A stretch of 14,535 nt of DNA from Clostridia bacterium (lineage in GTDB: Bacteria > Bacillota_A > Clostridia > Oscillospirales > CAG-382): contig JAGAAM010000017.1 in assembly GCA_017615235.1 (NCBI GenBank), forward strand, positions 1-14,535, given 5' to 3'. The position numbers and the translations under genes are program-made. The first letter of the stretch is position 1; each line of letters begins with the position of its first letter. Of the stretch, positions 1 to 5,696 are shown in pieces. Below the pieces are notes generated by a model. The model did no database searches and had not been told where the DNA came from. It saw only the letters and a program-made list of their open reading frames with translations.

Positions 1-184
1 ACAAAGACATTATTTCCGCGGCTCTCCCGGCGTAGCCGAGCGAAGCGATGCGCTTAAGGCCGTCCTCCGAAAGCGAGGGTATCGTTTCCGGAACGAAAAG
101 ACCGCCGTTGCCGGCAAGTCCGTTTTTTATTGCTTCGGCGGAGGTGCAGCGCACTTCCCCGCCCCTTGTGCTGAGATACATCAT
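1..184 (-). CDS. thrC: Threonine synthase, N-terminal part (cut by window edge)
   Basis: Only the first 61 codons are present; the gene runs off the left edge. The translation begins MMYLSTRGGEV and continues with EAIKNGLAGNGGLFVPE, which matches the family start (Y-STRG, then eAi-Gla-dGGLfvPe). The enzyme is PLP-dependent and converts O-phosphohomoserine to threonine in the cytoplasm. The PLP lysine lies beyond the window, so activity cannot be judged. The start is one of two tandem ATGs at 184 or 181; the ATG at 184 overlaps the yraN stop in an ATGA, implying translational coupling and membership of the rplS operon. The link of thrC to these ribosome and nucleic-acid genes looks like operon neighbourhood rather than shared function. 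Identity is fairly sure despite the short stretch, because the N-terminal signature is distinctive. Confidence 0.85.
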   Translation of the reverse strand, partial: MMYLSTRGGEVRCTSAEAIKNGLAGNGGLFVPETIPSLSEDGLKRIASLGYAGRAAEIMSL

Positions 185-594
185 AATTCACAGACGTCCC
201 CGATATGGTTAATATGGTCAAGGCGGTTATCGCGCGAGAGGAAGACCTCCACGACGTCGATGCGCCTTTTTCTGACTGTTCTTTTAATGGTCATGCCCGG
301 AAAATAGGTCACCGGGACTTTGCCGTACTGAACGTAGGCGGTGCAGAAATCTCGCGCCGCTTTGGTTATCTTCGCAAGCTTCGCGCCGTCGACGGCGTCC
401 GCCGGTCTGCCGAAAGTCTCGCCGGAGCGGGTCTTGACCTCGAAAAACGCCAGAACTCCGCGGCGGTAACCGATAATATCTATCTCGCCGCCTTTGGCAA
501 GGTAATTGCGGGAAAGGATCCGGAATCCGGAGCTTTTCAAATGCCGCTCGGCAAGGTCTTCGCCGAGATCACCAAATGTTCTGTTGTTCGGCAT
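181..594 (-). CDS. yraN: YraN family (UPF0102) nuclease-like protein
   Basis: A 137-residue protein with the UPF0102 pattern: FGDLGEDLAERHL at residues 7-19, RNY at 29-31, GGEIDII at 35-41 and FFEVKTR at 50-56. E37, D39, E52 and K54 resemble a PD-(D/E)xK nuclease core, as known for this family. The biochemical role is not settled; family members are usually called putative endonucleases. Its length is normal for the family. The ATG at 594 lies inside the end of rnhB, giving a 26-bp overlap, and its own stop overlaps the thrC start, so the three are probably translationally coupled. Pairing with rnhB is conserved in many bacteria, which suggests a nucleic-acid role but does not prove it. Confidence 0.93.
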   Translation of the reverse strand: MPNNRTFGDLGEDLAERHLKSSGFRILSRNYLAKGGEIDIIGYRRGVLAFFEVKTRSGETFGRPADAVDGAKLAKITKAARDFCTAYVQYGKVPVTYFPGMTIKRTVRKRRIDVVEVFLSRDNRLDHINHIGDVCEL

Positions 595-1198
595 CTTTGA
601 GTATCTTTCTTAAAAAGCTCTTGCGGTGAGACGGACAGGGGCCGTATTTTTTTATCGCAGCGATATGCGCTTTCGTGGCGTAGCCCTTGTGTACGCTGAA
701 CCCGTATTCGGGATAAAAGCTGTCCAGTTCCGCGCAGAACCGGTCGCGCGCGACCTTTGCGAGTATCGAAGCCGCGGCGATGGAGGGGCATTTTCCGTCG
801 CCCTTGATGACCGGGATCGCCGGGATCGGGAAATCGCGGGCGACGTTGCCGTCGATGAGCGCCAGTTCCGGCTTTACGCGGAGCATGGCGATAGCGCGGC
901 GCATAGCGAGCATCGAGGCGTTGAGGATGTTGATCTGTTCGATCTCGTAGACCTCCGCGTGGGCGATGGCGCAGTCGACGCAGGTCTCGCGGATGATATC
1001 GAAAAGCTCCCCGCGCTTTTTCTCGTTCAGCTTTTTCGAATCGTTGAGTCCTTCGATTGTACAGCCGTCCGGAAGGATGACCGCGGCGGCAAAAACGGGT
1101 CCGGCGAGCGGTCCTCTTCCCGCTTCGTCACAGCCGCAGACTATCTTCGCGTTTCCGCTGCGAAGCGACATTTCGGTATCCCATAAAAGCTGTTCCAT
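569..1198 (-). CDS. rnhB: Ribonuclease HII
   Basis: This 209-residue cytoplasmic enzyme cuts the RNA strand of RNA/DNA hybrids and starts removal of single ribonucleotides misinserted in DNA. The catalytic acidic motif CGCDEAGRGPLAGPV is at residues 21-35, with D24 and E25 as metal ligands. It is followed by DSKKLNEKKR, LIDGN and the GDGKCPSIAAASILAKVARDR block, which carries the last catalytic Asp. This pattern is type II rather than type III. The start at 1198 has an AAAGGAGG ribosome binding site about 8 nt upstream, which supports it. It lies 24 nt after rbgA and overlaps yraN by 26 bp, as usual in the conserved Firmicutes cluster. No key residue appears to be missing. Confidence 0.97.
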   Translation of the reverse strand: MEQLLWDTEMSLRSGNAKIVCGCDEAGRGPLAGPVFAAAVILPDGCTIEGLNDSKKLNEKKRGELFDIIRETCVDCAIAHAEVYEIEQINILNASMLAMRRAIAMLRVKPELALIDGNVARDFPIPAIPVIKGDGKCPSIAAASILAKVARDRFCAELDSFYPEYGFSVHKGYATKAHIAAIKKYGPCPSHRKSFLRKILKDAEQQNIW

Positions 1199-1222
1199 TC
1201 GTTTTTGCCTCCTTTAATATAA

Positions 1223-2080
1223 TTACGGTGTGTCGAGAGTTATCTTGCCGATCTTACCGGCGCGGAACTCGTCGAGCAGTACCGCCGAGGTGCGGTCCTC
1301 GTCGATCACTCCGCCGGAGCGGATGAATCCGCGCTTGCGCGCGATCTTTTCGAAAATCGCCTGAGCGTCGTCTTCGGGATCGATCACGATACTGTATCTT
1401 GCCGCGATCTCTTTTTCGTAGCGCGGTCTTAAAAGACCGATAAGTTCCAGCGAAAGCTCCCAGACGTCGAGAATATCGTCGTTGATCGAACCGAGGCAGG
1501 CGAGCTTTACGCCCACCGATCTGTCCTCGAACTTCGGCCAGAGAAGGCCGGGAGTGTCGGTGAGTTCGAGGTTCAGAGCCGGGACCGAGATGCGCGCATT
1601 CTGCCGCGTAACGCCGGGTCTGTCTTCCGCCGCCGCCTTTTTTGTGCCGCAAAGCGTGTTTATGAACGTCGATTTCCCGACGTTGGTTATCCCCGCGACC
1701 ATGGCGCGGATCGGGCGTTTTATGCCGCGTTCGGCGTCCTTTTTTAGCTTTTCCGCCATAAGCGCGTTGATCTCCGAAGGGAGATTTTTAATGCCGTAGC
1801 CGGTCTTGCAGTCGATCGCGAAGGCGCGGACGTTATCGCCCGACAGTTCCTTTACGAACCTCTGCGTGAGGTTCCTGTCGGCAAGGTCGCTTTTGGTGAG
1901 CAGAGTAAGCACCGGTTTGTTTTTGAAAATATTCTTGAAATCCGGGTTCCGGCTCGAAAGCGGAGCGCGGGAATCGAGAAGCTCGATAACCATATCGACG
2001 TTGGGCAGCGACTCGATTATTTTGCGTCTGGCTTTCGCCATATGGCCGGGGTACCAGTTTATGGCTCGGTTATCGTTCAT
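1223..2080 (-). CDS. rbgA: Ribosome biogenesis GTPase RbgA (YlqF)
   Basis: A 285-residue circularly permuted GTPase needed for late 50S assembly. The motif order is G4-G5-G1-G2-G3, typical of the YlqF/YawG class: TKSD (G4) at residues 62-65, a DCKTG region near 90-94, GITNVGKS (Walker A/G1) at 130-137, PGVT (G2) at 155-158 and DTPG (G3) at 175-178. The N-terminal WYPGHMAKA contains H13, matching the catalytic histidine described in Bacillus RbgA (His9). The C-terminal ANTAR-like domain is present and the length is normal. The ATG at 2080 has GGAG 10 nt upstream, and that site sits in a duplicated copy of the lepB gene end. Gene order after rplS-lepB and before rnhB fits Clostridia. Confidence 0.96.
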   Translation of the reverse strand: MNDNRAINWYPGHMAKARRKIIESLPNVDMVIELLDSRAPLSSRNPDFKNIFKNKPVLTLLTKSDLADRNLTQRFVKELSGDNVRAFAIDCKTGYGIKNLPSEINALMAEKLKKDAERGIKRPIRAMVAGITNVGKSTFINTLCGTKKAAAEDRPGVTRQNARISVPALNLELTDTPGLLWPKFEDRSVGVKLACLGSINDDILDVWELSLELIGLLRPRYEKEIAARYSIVIDPEDDAQAIFEKIARKRGFIRSGGVIDEDRTSAVLLDEFRAGKIGKITLDTP

Positions 2081-2120
2081 TTTTATTCGACTCCGCCGGA
2101 AATTTTATTCGACTCCGCCG
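2081..2120. repeat. Tandem duplication of lepB 3' end at the lepB-rbgA junction
   Basis: An exact 18-bp direct repeat lies at 2081-2098 and 2103-2120 (TTTTATTCGACTCCGCCG on the plus strand), with a 22-nt period. On the minus strand the right-hand copy encodes the last residues of LepB (GGVE) and its stop codon. The left-hand copy is non-coding and places GGAG 10 nt before the rbgA ATG. The sequence therefore shows a small tandem duplication in which the copy serves as the rbgA ribosome binding site; the functional reading is inferred. Confidence 0.85.
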
Positions 2121-2782
2121 AAATCGGGATAGATGCGGAAAAGCACCCTTCCGAGTATGCGGTTCACGCCGATCTCGCCGTAACGGCTGTCGCGGCTGTC
2201 GGTGGAGTTGTTGCGGTTGTCGCCCATGACGAAGACCTTGCCCTCGTCGACGACGAATTCGTGTTTGTATTTCGCCACGTTGCTCTCGTGCATCGAGAAA
2301 CTGCCGTAGGTGCTCCGCATCGCCTCGATATACGGCTCGTCGAGCTCAACTCCGTCGACGTAGACTTTCCAGTTCTGGTAATCGATAAGCACCGTCTGAC
2401 CGCCGACTGCGATGACGCGCTTGATGATGGGCTCCTCTCCGGCGGTGTGGCTTTCGGGATTGATAACGATGATGTCGCCGGTCTTCGGGGTGTAGAAAAG
2501 ATTGGAGATTATAAGTTTATCGCGGTCGTGAAGCGTCTCGCGCATGGAATCGCCGTCGACCGAGACGTAACGGAAAACGAAAAGGAACATCACCATCATC
2601 ACGGCGAGCGCGAAACAGAAAGTCTCGACGTAATCGTAGACCACGCCGACGGTATTCTTTTTCTTTTTTTCGGGAGGCGTTTCCTCCTCCGCCGTTTGCG
2701 TCACGACGGTCTTTTCGCCCGGCTCTTCGGCAGAGACGGTATCTTCCCGTTCCTCCGGAAATTCGTTGTTGTCGTCGTACAT
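2105..2782 (-). CDS. lepB: Signal peptidase I
   Basis: A membrane serine peptidase that removes signal peptides from exported proteins. Numbering from the ATG at 2782 gives 225 residues. There is an acidic, Lys-ended cytoplasmic tail (about residues 1-45), one transmembrane helix (about 52-72), then box B VDGDSM with catalytic S79, box D IIKRVIAVGG with catalytic K121, and box E VMGDNRNNSTDSRDSR near 185-200. The single helix and length fit the Gram-positive SipS type. I chose 2782 because AAAGGGA lies about 8 nt upstream; an in-frame ATG at 2821 would add 13 residues but has no better site. It sits between rplS and rbgA, a common Clostridia order. The long charged N-terminal tail is somewhat unusual for this type. 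Confidence 0.95.
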   Translation of the reverse strand: MYDDNNEFPEEREDTVSAEEPGEKTVVTQTAEEETPPEKKKKNTVGVVYDYVETFCFALAVMMVMFLFVFRYVSVDGDSMRETLHDRDKLIISNLFYTPKTGDIIVINPESHTAGEEPIIKRVIAVGGQTVLIDYQNWKVYVDGVELDEPYIEAMRSTYGSFSMHESNVAKYKHEFVVDEGKVFVMGDNRNNSTDSRDSRYGEIGVNRILGRVLFRIYPDFGGVE

Positions 2783-2856
2783 AGCCGTTCCCTTTCGATA
2801 TAATGCAAAGAGCTGCCGCAAAAATTCGATTGCGACAGCCCCGTGTGAGTCATTTT

Positions 2857-3198
2857 TTAGATTTTTTCCTTGACCTTGGCGTACTTGCCTACTCTGTCGC
2901 GCAGATAATAAAGTTTGGCGCGGCGAACTTTACCGGTCCTGACTACCTGCACGTCCTGCACGTTGGGAGAATGAAGCGGGAAGGTCTTTTCCGTGCCGAC
3001 TCCATAGGACACCCTTCTTACAGTGAAGGTCTCGGAGATGCCGCCGTTTTTCTTGGCGATAACGGTCCCCTCGAAGATCTGTGTTCTGACTCTCGTTCCT
3101 TCGACTATCTTCTGATAAACCTTGACGGTATCGCCGATGTTGAAAGAAGGAACTTCTTTTTTAAGCTGCTCATCTGTAAAAGCTTTTAACATATCCAA
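2857..3198 (-). CDS. rplS: 50S ribosomal protein L19
   Basis: A 113-residue protein of normal family length. The sequence has the L19 hallmarks [16 protein letters not shown] near residues 19-34, [20 protein letters not shown] in the middle and the C-terminal [14 protein letters not shown]19 sits at the 30S-50S interface of the ribosome. Two starts are possible: TTG at 3198 (MDMLK) or ATG at 3192. The GGAGG at about 3207-3211 lies 8 nt from the TTG and 14 nt from the ATG, so the TTG start is preferred. It is the first gene of its operon here: instead of rimM-trmD upstream there is a non-coding leader and a clear promoter. Confidence 0.97.
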   Translation of the reverse strand: MDMLKAFTDEQLKKEVPSFNIGDTVKVYQKIVEGTRVRTQIFEGTVIAKKNGGISETFTVRRVSYGVGTEKTFPLHSPNVQDVQVVRTGKVRRAKLYYLRDRVGKYAKVKEKI

Positions 3199-3261
3199 AG
3201 CGTTTACCTCCGTATTTTCTGGACGTTCTTGCTGAGCTGCAGAGGACCGCCCGATATTTAG
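3199..3261 (-). promoter_or_regulatory. rplS 5' leader, possible L19 autoregulatory leader
   Basis: About 60 nt separate the predicted transcription start near 3261 from the rplS start. The RNA can pair UGCU with AGCA across the central part, and a CCUC stretch could pair with the GAGG of the ribosome binding site. L19 leaders are known upstream of rplS in some Firmicutes, but I cannot match this one to that family by eye. The regulatory role is an inference from length and position. Confidence 0.35.
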
Positions 3262-3267
3262 CAGTTA

Positions 3268-3296
3268 ATTATATCACGCAAGATCACGAAAATCAA
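3268..3296 (-). promoter_or_regulatory. Sigma-A-type promoter of the rplS operon
   Basis: On the minus strand, TTGATT (3291-3296) and TATAAT (3268-3273) are separated by 17 nt, and TGA just before the -10 makes it an extended -10. Upstream of the -35, at about 3297-3320, runs an AT-rich stretch with T7 and A6 tracts that resembles an UP element. This fits strong expression of a ribosomal-protein operon. Predicted start about 3261. Confidence 0.85.
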
Positions 3297-3360
3297 GTGT
3301 TTTTTAAAAAAATTTATTATGTTGACTTCCGGACGGGATTTTAGGTGGGTTTGAAGGGAG

Positions 3361-3386
3361 AAGGAAGGGCGGGACCCTTCCTTTTT
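3361..3386 (+). terminator. Orphan terminator-like hairpin
   Basis: AAGGAAGGG (3361-3369) pairs with CCCTTCCTT (3375-3383) across a 5-nt CGGGA loop and is followed by T's on the plus strand to 3386. In form it is a good plus-strand intrinsic terminator, yet no plus-strand gene lies upstream. On the minus strand the stem could still stop transcripts from the peptidase gene, but the tract after it there is CTCCCTTC, a poor U-run. Confidence 0.5.
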
Positions 3387-3401
3387 AAATGAATAATGAA
3401 G

Positions 3402-3422
3402 AAAACCCGTAAAACGGCTTTT
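3402..3422 (-). terminator. Probable terminator of the zinc peptidase gene
   Basis: A hairpin with CCGT/ACGG core, AAAA/TTTT outer arm and one C-C mismatch lies about 40 nt past the peptidase stop. On the minus strand the outer arm gives GTTTTC after the stem, a short U-run. Symmetry makes it potentially bidirectional. Stem strength is modest. Confidence 0.5.
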
Positions 3423-3463
3423 ACTCCTCAACCATTCACTTTTCATTATCAATACTTAATTAC

Positions 3464-4177
3464 TTACCTTGATCTCGGCCTGAACCTCGAAGCGTAATAA
3501 ACGATCTGGAGTATCGAGGTGGCGAGGGCGGCGACGTAGGTGAGCGCGGCGGCGGTGAGGACCTTTTTCGCTCCGCCGACCTCCTCCGAATCGAGCGTGC
3601 CGGAAGCGGATATTGATTTTATCGCCCGGTTGGAAGCGTCAAGCTCCACGGGGAGCGTGATAAGGTGGAACAGCGCGACCGTGGCGAAAAGGATTATACC
3701 GGAGAGGTAAAGAGCGTTGCCGATCTCCGGACCGACGTTTTCCGCCGCGTAGGAGATGAAAAACCCCGCGATGACGAGGAGCGGACCCAGAAAACTGCCG
3801 ACCCTGCAGACCGGGATCACAGCGGCGCGCAGCTTGATCGGAGCGTACTGTTTCGCGTACTGTACGGCGTGACCCGCCTCGTGGCAGGCGACGCCGACCG
3901 CGGCAATGCTCGCACTGCCGTAAACGCCCTGGGAAAGCCTTATTTCGTTCGTCTTCGGATCGTAATGGTCGGTAAGTTCGCCGGATACGGGAACTATCGT
4001 CACGCCGGAAACGCCGTTGGCTTTAAGCACTTCCTGTGCCGCCTGCATCCCGGTAAGACCGCGCTTTGAAGAAATCTTCGAATACTTTGAATAGCTTAAT
4101 TTTACCATGACCTGGGCGATGATGCCGAATATCAGCGCAGGGAGCATGAACAGAAGATAGCCGTAATTGAAATACAT
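3464..4177 (-). CDS. Membrane zinc metallopeptidase, YugP type
   Basis: A 237-residue membrane protein of the Zn_peptidase_2 (YugP-like) family. The zinc motif HEAGH is at residues 99-103, followed by AVQYAKQYAPIKLR. The distal LPVELDASNRA block at 175-185 supplies a likely third ligand, as in related proteins. Hydrophobic segments lie at about 5-27, 118-143, 155-177 and 207-228. The physiological substrate of YugP proteins is not established; a membrane protein quality-control role is often supposed. The ATG at 4177 has AGAGG about 8 nt upstream. The gene stands alone, divergent from the thiamine operon and separated from rplS by a terminator and the rplS promoter. The length matches Bacillus YugP (about 225 residues). 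Confidence 0.92.
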   Translation of the reverse strand: MYFNYGYLLFMLPALIFGIIAQVMVKLSYSKYSKISSKRGLTGMQAAQEVLKANGVSGVTIVPVSGELTDHYDPKTNEIRLSQGVYGSASIAAVGVACHEAGHAVQYAKQYAPIKLRAAVIPVCRVGSFLGPLLVIAGFFISYAAENVGPEIGNALYLSGIILFATVALFHLITLPVELDASNRAIKSISASGTLDSEEVGGAKKVLTAAALTYVAALATSILQIVYYASRFRPRSR

Positions 4178-4213
4178 AAAGCCGCCTCTTTTCTGAAAAA
4201 TGAAAAACTTTTA

Positions 4214-4242
4214 TTGACAAATCGTTATACCGGTGATATTAT
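4214..4242 (+). promoter_or_regulatory. Sigma-A-type promoter of the thiT-thiN operon
   Basis: TTGACA (4214-4219, perfect -35) and TATTAT (4237-4242, 5 of 6) are separated by 17 nt, and TGA precedes the -10. Predicted start about 4249, just before the riboswitch. The divergent peptidase promoter must lie in the same 70 nt but I could not place it clearly. Confidence 0.88.
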
Positions 4243-4260
4243 TATTCCGCACAAAGTGTG

Positions 4261-4354
4261 AAAAACAGGGGTGCCGTAAAAAAACGGCTGAGACGCTTTT
4301 TGAAAAGCGAACCCTATAAACCTGATACGGACAATACCGGCGTAGGGAGTTTTT
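4261..4354 (+). ncRNA. TPP riboswitch (THI element)
   Basis: The conserved core is plain: AGGGGTGCC, CGGCTGAGA, ACCCT, AACCTGAT, and GCGTAGGGA. Stems that can be read: P1 AAAAAC (4261-4266) with GTTTTT (4349-4354), P2 AGGGG with ACCCT, P3 GCCGT (4273-4277) with ACGGC (4284-4288), a P3a arm CGCTTTT/AAAAGCG (4294-4309), and a CGG/CCG arm at 4328-4339. The family binds thiamine pyrophosphate and usually reduces expression of thiamine synthesis or uptake genes. Here it lies directly upstream of thiT, with a terminator in between, so TPP should cut transcription of thiT and thiN. Confidence 0.96.
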
Positions 4355-4384
4355 ACCGCAAATAACGGCAAAAAGCTTTTTGAA

Positions 4385-4411
4385 GCGCGGGTACGTCCCG
4401 CGCGATTTTTT
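4385..4411 (+). terminator. Intrinsic terminator of the TPP riboswitch expression platform
   Basis: GCGCGGG (4385-4391) pairs with CCCGCGC (4397-4403) around a TACGT loop, followed by GA and six T's (4406-4411). It ends just before the thiT ribosome binding site (GGAG, 4414-4417). Its position between aptamer and gene indicates transcriptional attenuation. A competing hairpin (4350-4358 with 4366-4374) shares the P1 3' strand but does not overlap the terminator arm. Confidence 0.9.
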
Positions 4412-4425
4412 ATGGAGAAAGCAAA

Positions 4426-5079
4426 ATGAACCGTAACACCAAAAAACTTGTGACTTCCGCGATGCTTATCGCGGTCGGAACGCTGCTTGCGCTGATCTGC
4501 GAGCTTCTGCCCTTCCTCAACCTGCCGTTCGGCGGTACGATAACCGTCTGTTCGCTGCTGCCGGTGATAGTGATATCCTGGATGTACGGCCCTTTGTGGG
4601 GCCTCGCTTCGGGATTTATCTTCTCGCTGATACAGATCGCGACGGGTTACAGCACCGTTTCGGCGCTGTTCATGCCGACGAGCGACAGTTATATGGGCGT
4701 CCGCGACGGACTTCTGATAATCCTTATCGACTATATAATCGCCTACACCGTGATCGGTCTCGGCGGAACGTTCCGCAATATCATCAAAAACAAGGCCGCG
4801 TCGCTCGTCGTCGGGAGCGTTTTCGCGCTGACGCTTTGTTACCTCGCGCACACGCTTTCCGGGGTCATCTTTTACGGAGCGTGGGCGGAATGGTTCTTCA
4901 CCGACACCGTGATAAAAGACTGGCAGATAAGCAAATATATTATGGAAAACTTTACCGGTAACGGGCTCGCGACGGTATATTCCTTCGTTTATAACGGATG
5001 TTATATGATACCGGAGATAATTATCACCGCGATCGGCGCGGCGGCTGTCTCCGGAATACCGCAGGTGGAAAAAGAATGA
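4426..5079 (+). CDS. thiT: Thiamine transporter S component ThiT (ECF type)
   Basis: A 217-residue, six-helix membrane protein that binds thiamine and works with a shared ECF module (EcfA, EcfA', EcfT) not encoded here. Family features are FGGTITVCSLLPVIVISWMYG (split here between residues 35 and 55), YLAHTLSGVIFYGAWA at 139-154 with H142 and W153, and VYSFVYNGCYMIPE at 184-197 with N190. These correspond to thiamine-pocket positions in studied ThiT proteins. The loop between the GAWA and VYS motifs (about 155-183) seems longer than usual. The ATG at 4426 has GGAG 8 nt upstream. The TPP riboswitch and the overlapping thiN gene confirm the substrate. Confidence 0.95.
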   Translation: MNRNTKKLVTSAMLIAVGTLLALICELLPFLNLPFGGTITVCSLLPVIVISWMYGPLWGLASGFIFSLIQIATGYSTVSALFMPTSDSYMGVRDGLLIILIDYIIAYTVIGLGGTFRNIIKNKAASLVVGSVFALTLCYLAHTLSGVIFYGAWAEWFFTDTVIKDWQISKYIMENFTGNGLATVYSFVYNGCYMIPEIIITAIGAAAVSGIPQVEKE

Positions 5080-5696
5080 AAGGCAGATGCGTTATAATCT
5101 CCGCCGGGGATATCGAAAAAGGCGATATACCTCAAAAAGCGGAAGGCGATCTTTTCATCGCCGCGGACGGCGGGAAGCGTTATCTTGAAGACCTCGGCGT
5201 GACGCCCGATCTTTTCATCGGCGACCTCGATTCGGCGGAAAGCGCGCCTTGCGGAGTCGAGACCGTTCTGCTCGAACGCCGTAAAGACGACACCGACACC
5301 CTCGCGGCGATAAAAGCAGGGCTGGAGCGCGGTCACCGCGATTTTCTGCTGGCCGGGGCGCTCGGCGGGAAAAGGTTTTCCCATTCGCTGGCGAATATCC
5401 AGTCGCTGGAATTCTTAAAAGACCGCGGCGCAGACGGAAGGATCGTCTTCGGCAATACCGAAGCGCGCTGTCTTGACGCCGGAGAAAAGGCGGTCTTTCA
5501 TAACAAAAGCGGTTATTTATCGCTGTTTTCGCTTACGGAAACGTCGCGCGTGGATCTGCGCGGTACGGCTTACGACGGCGAAAGCATCGTGTTGGAGCGC
5601 GGTTATCCCCTCGGCGTGAGCAACGGATTCGACGCCGAAGAAACGCTCGTCGAAGTGCTTGAAGGAAGGATAATCCTTATCGCAGAATACGCTTAA
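5076..5696 (+). CDS. thiN: Thiamine diphosphokinase
   Basis: A 206-residue cytoplasmic enzyme that transfers pyrophosphate from ATP to thiamine to make TPP. Motifs in order: AADGGKRYLEDLG at 29-41, IGDLDS at 48-53, DDTDTLAAI at 71-79, GALGGKRFSHSLANIQ at 94-109 and PLGVSN at 178-183. In most relatives the fourth motif reads GGR-x-DH; here Ser102 stands where the Asp is expected. The start is the ATG at 5076, which overlaps the thiT stop as ATGA; an in-frame ATG at 4998 lies inside thiT and would add a non-family extension. It is co-transcribed with thiT under the TPP riboswitch, completing uptake-plus-activation. The 3' end shares TTAA with the convergent lipoprotein gene. Confidence 0.95.
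   Translation: MKGRCVIISAGDIEKGDIPQKAEGDLFIAADGGKRYLEDLGVTPDLFIGDLDSAESAPCGVETVLLERRKDDTDTLAAIKAGLERGHRDFLLAGALGGKRFSHSLANIQSLEFLKDRGADGRIVFGNTEARCLDAGEKAVFHNKSGYLSLFSLTETSRVDLRGTAYDGESIVLERGYPLGVSNGFDAEETLVEVLEGRIILIAEYA

Larger units (their letters stand above)
3297..3463. other. AT-rich non-coding island between the peptidase gene and rplS
   Basis: No convincing gene lies here. A 64-codon minus-strand frame at 3258-3452 overlaps the promoter and has no recognisable product. The stretch holds T/A tracts next to the rplS promoter, a 9-bp hairpin at 3361-3383, and nested inverted repeats at 3393-3449 with an outer ATAATGAA/TTCATTAT arm and an inner hairpin. Its composition is far more AT-rich than the flanking genes. 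It may be a degraded mobile repeat or just a terminator-dense spacer. Confidence 0.6.

Noticed and set aside
2042..2803. Plus-strand frame of 253 codons with a histidine run
   Set aside because: Antisense shadow of lepB; the His run comes from the reverse of Met/Val codons in the LepB transmembrane helix.
3258..3452. 64-codon minus-strand frame upstream of rplS
   Set aside because: It covers the rplS -10 and -35 boxes, the AT tract and two hairpins, has no ribosome binding site I could see and no recognisable family.
4178..4260. Promoter for the zinc peptidase on the minus strand
   Set aside because: TATAAC is present near 4225-4230 but its best -35 partner is 19 nt away and weak, so I did not list it.
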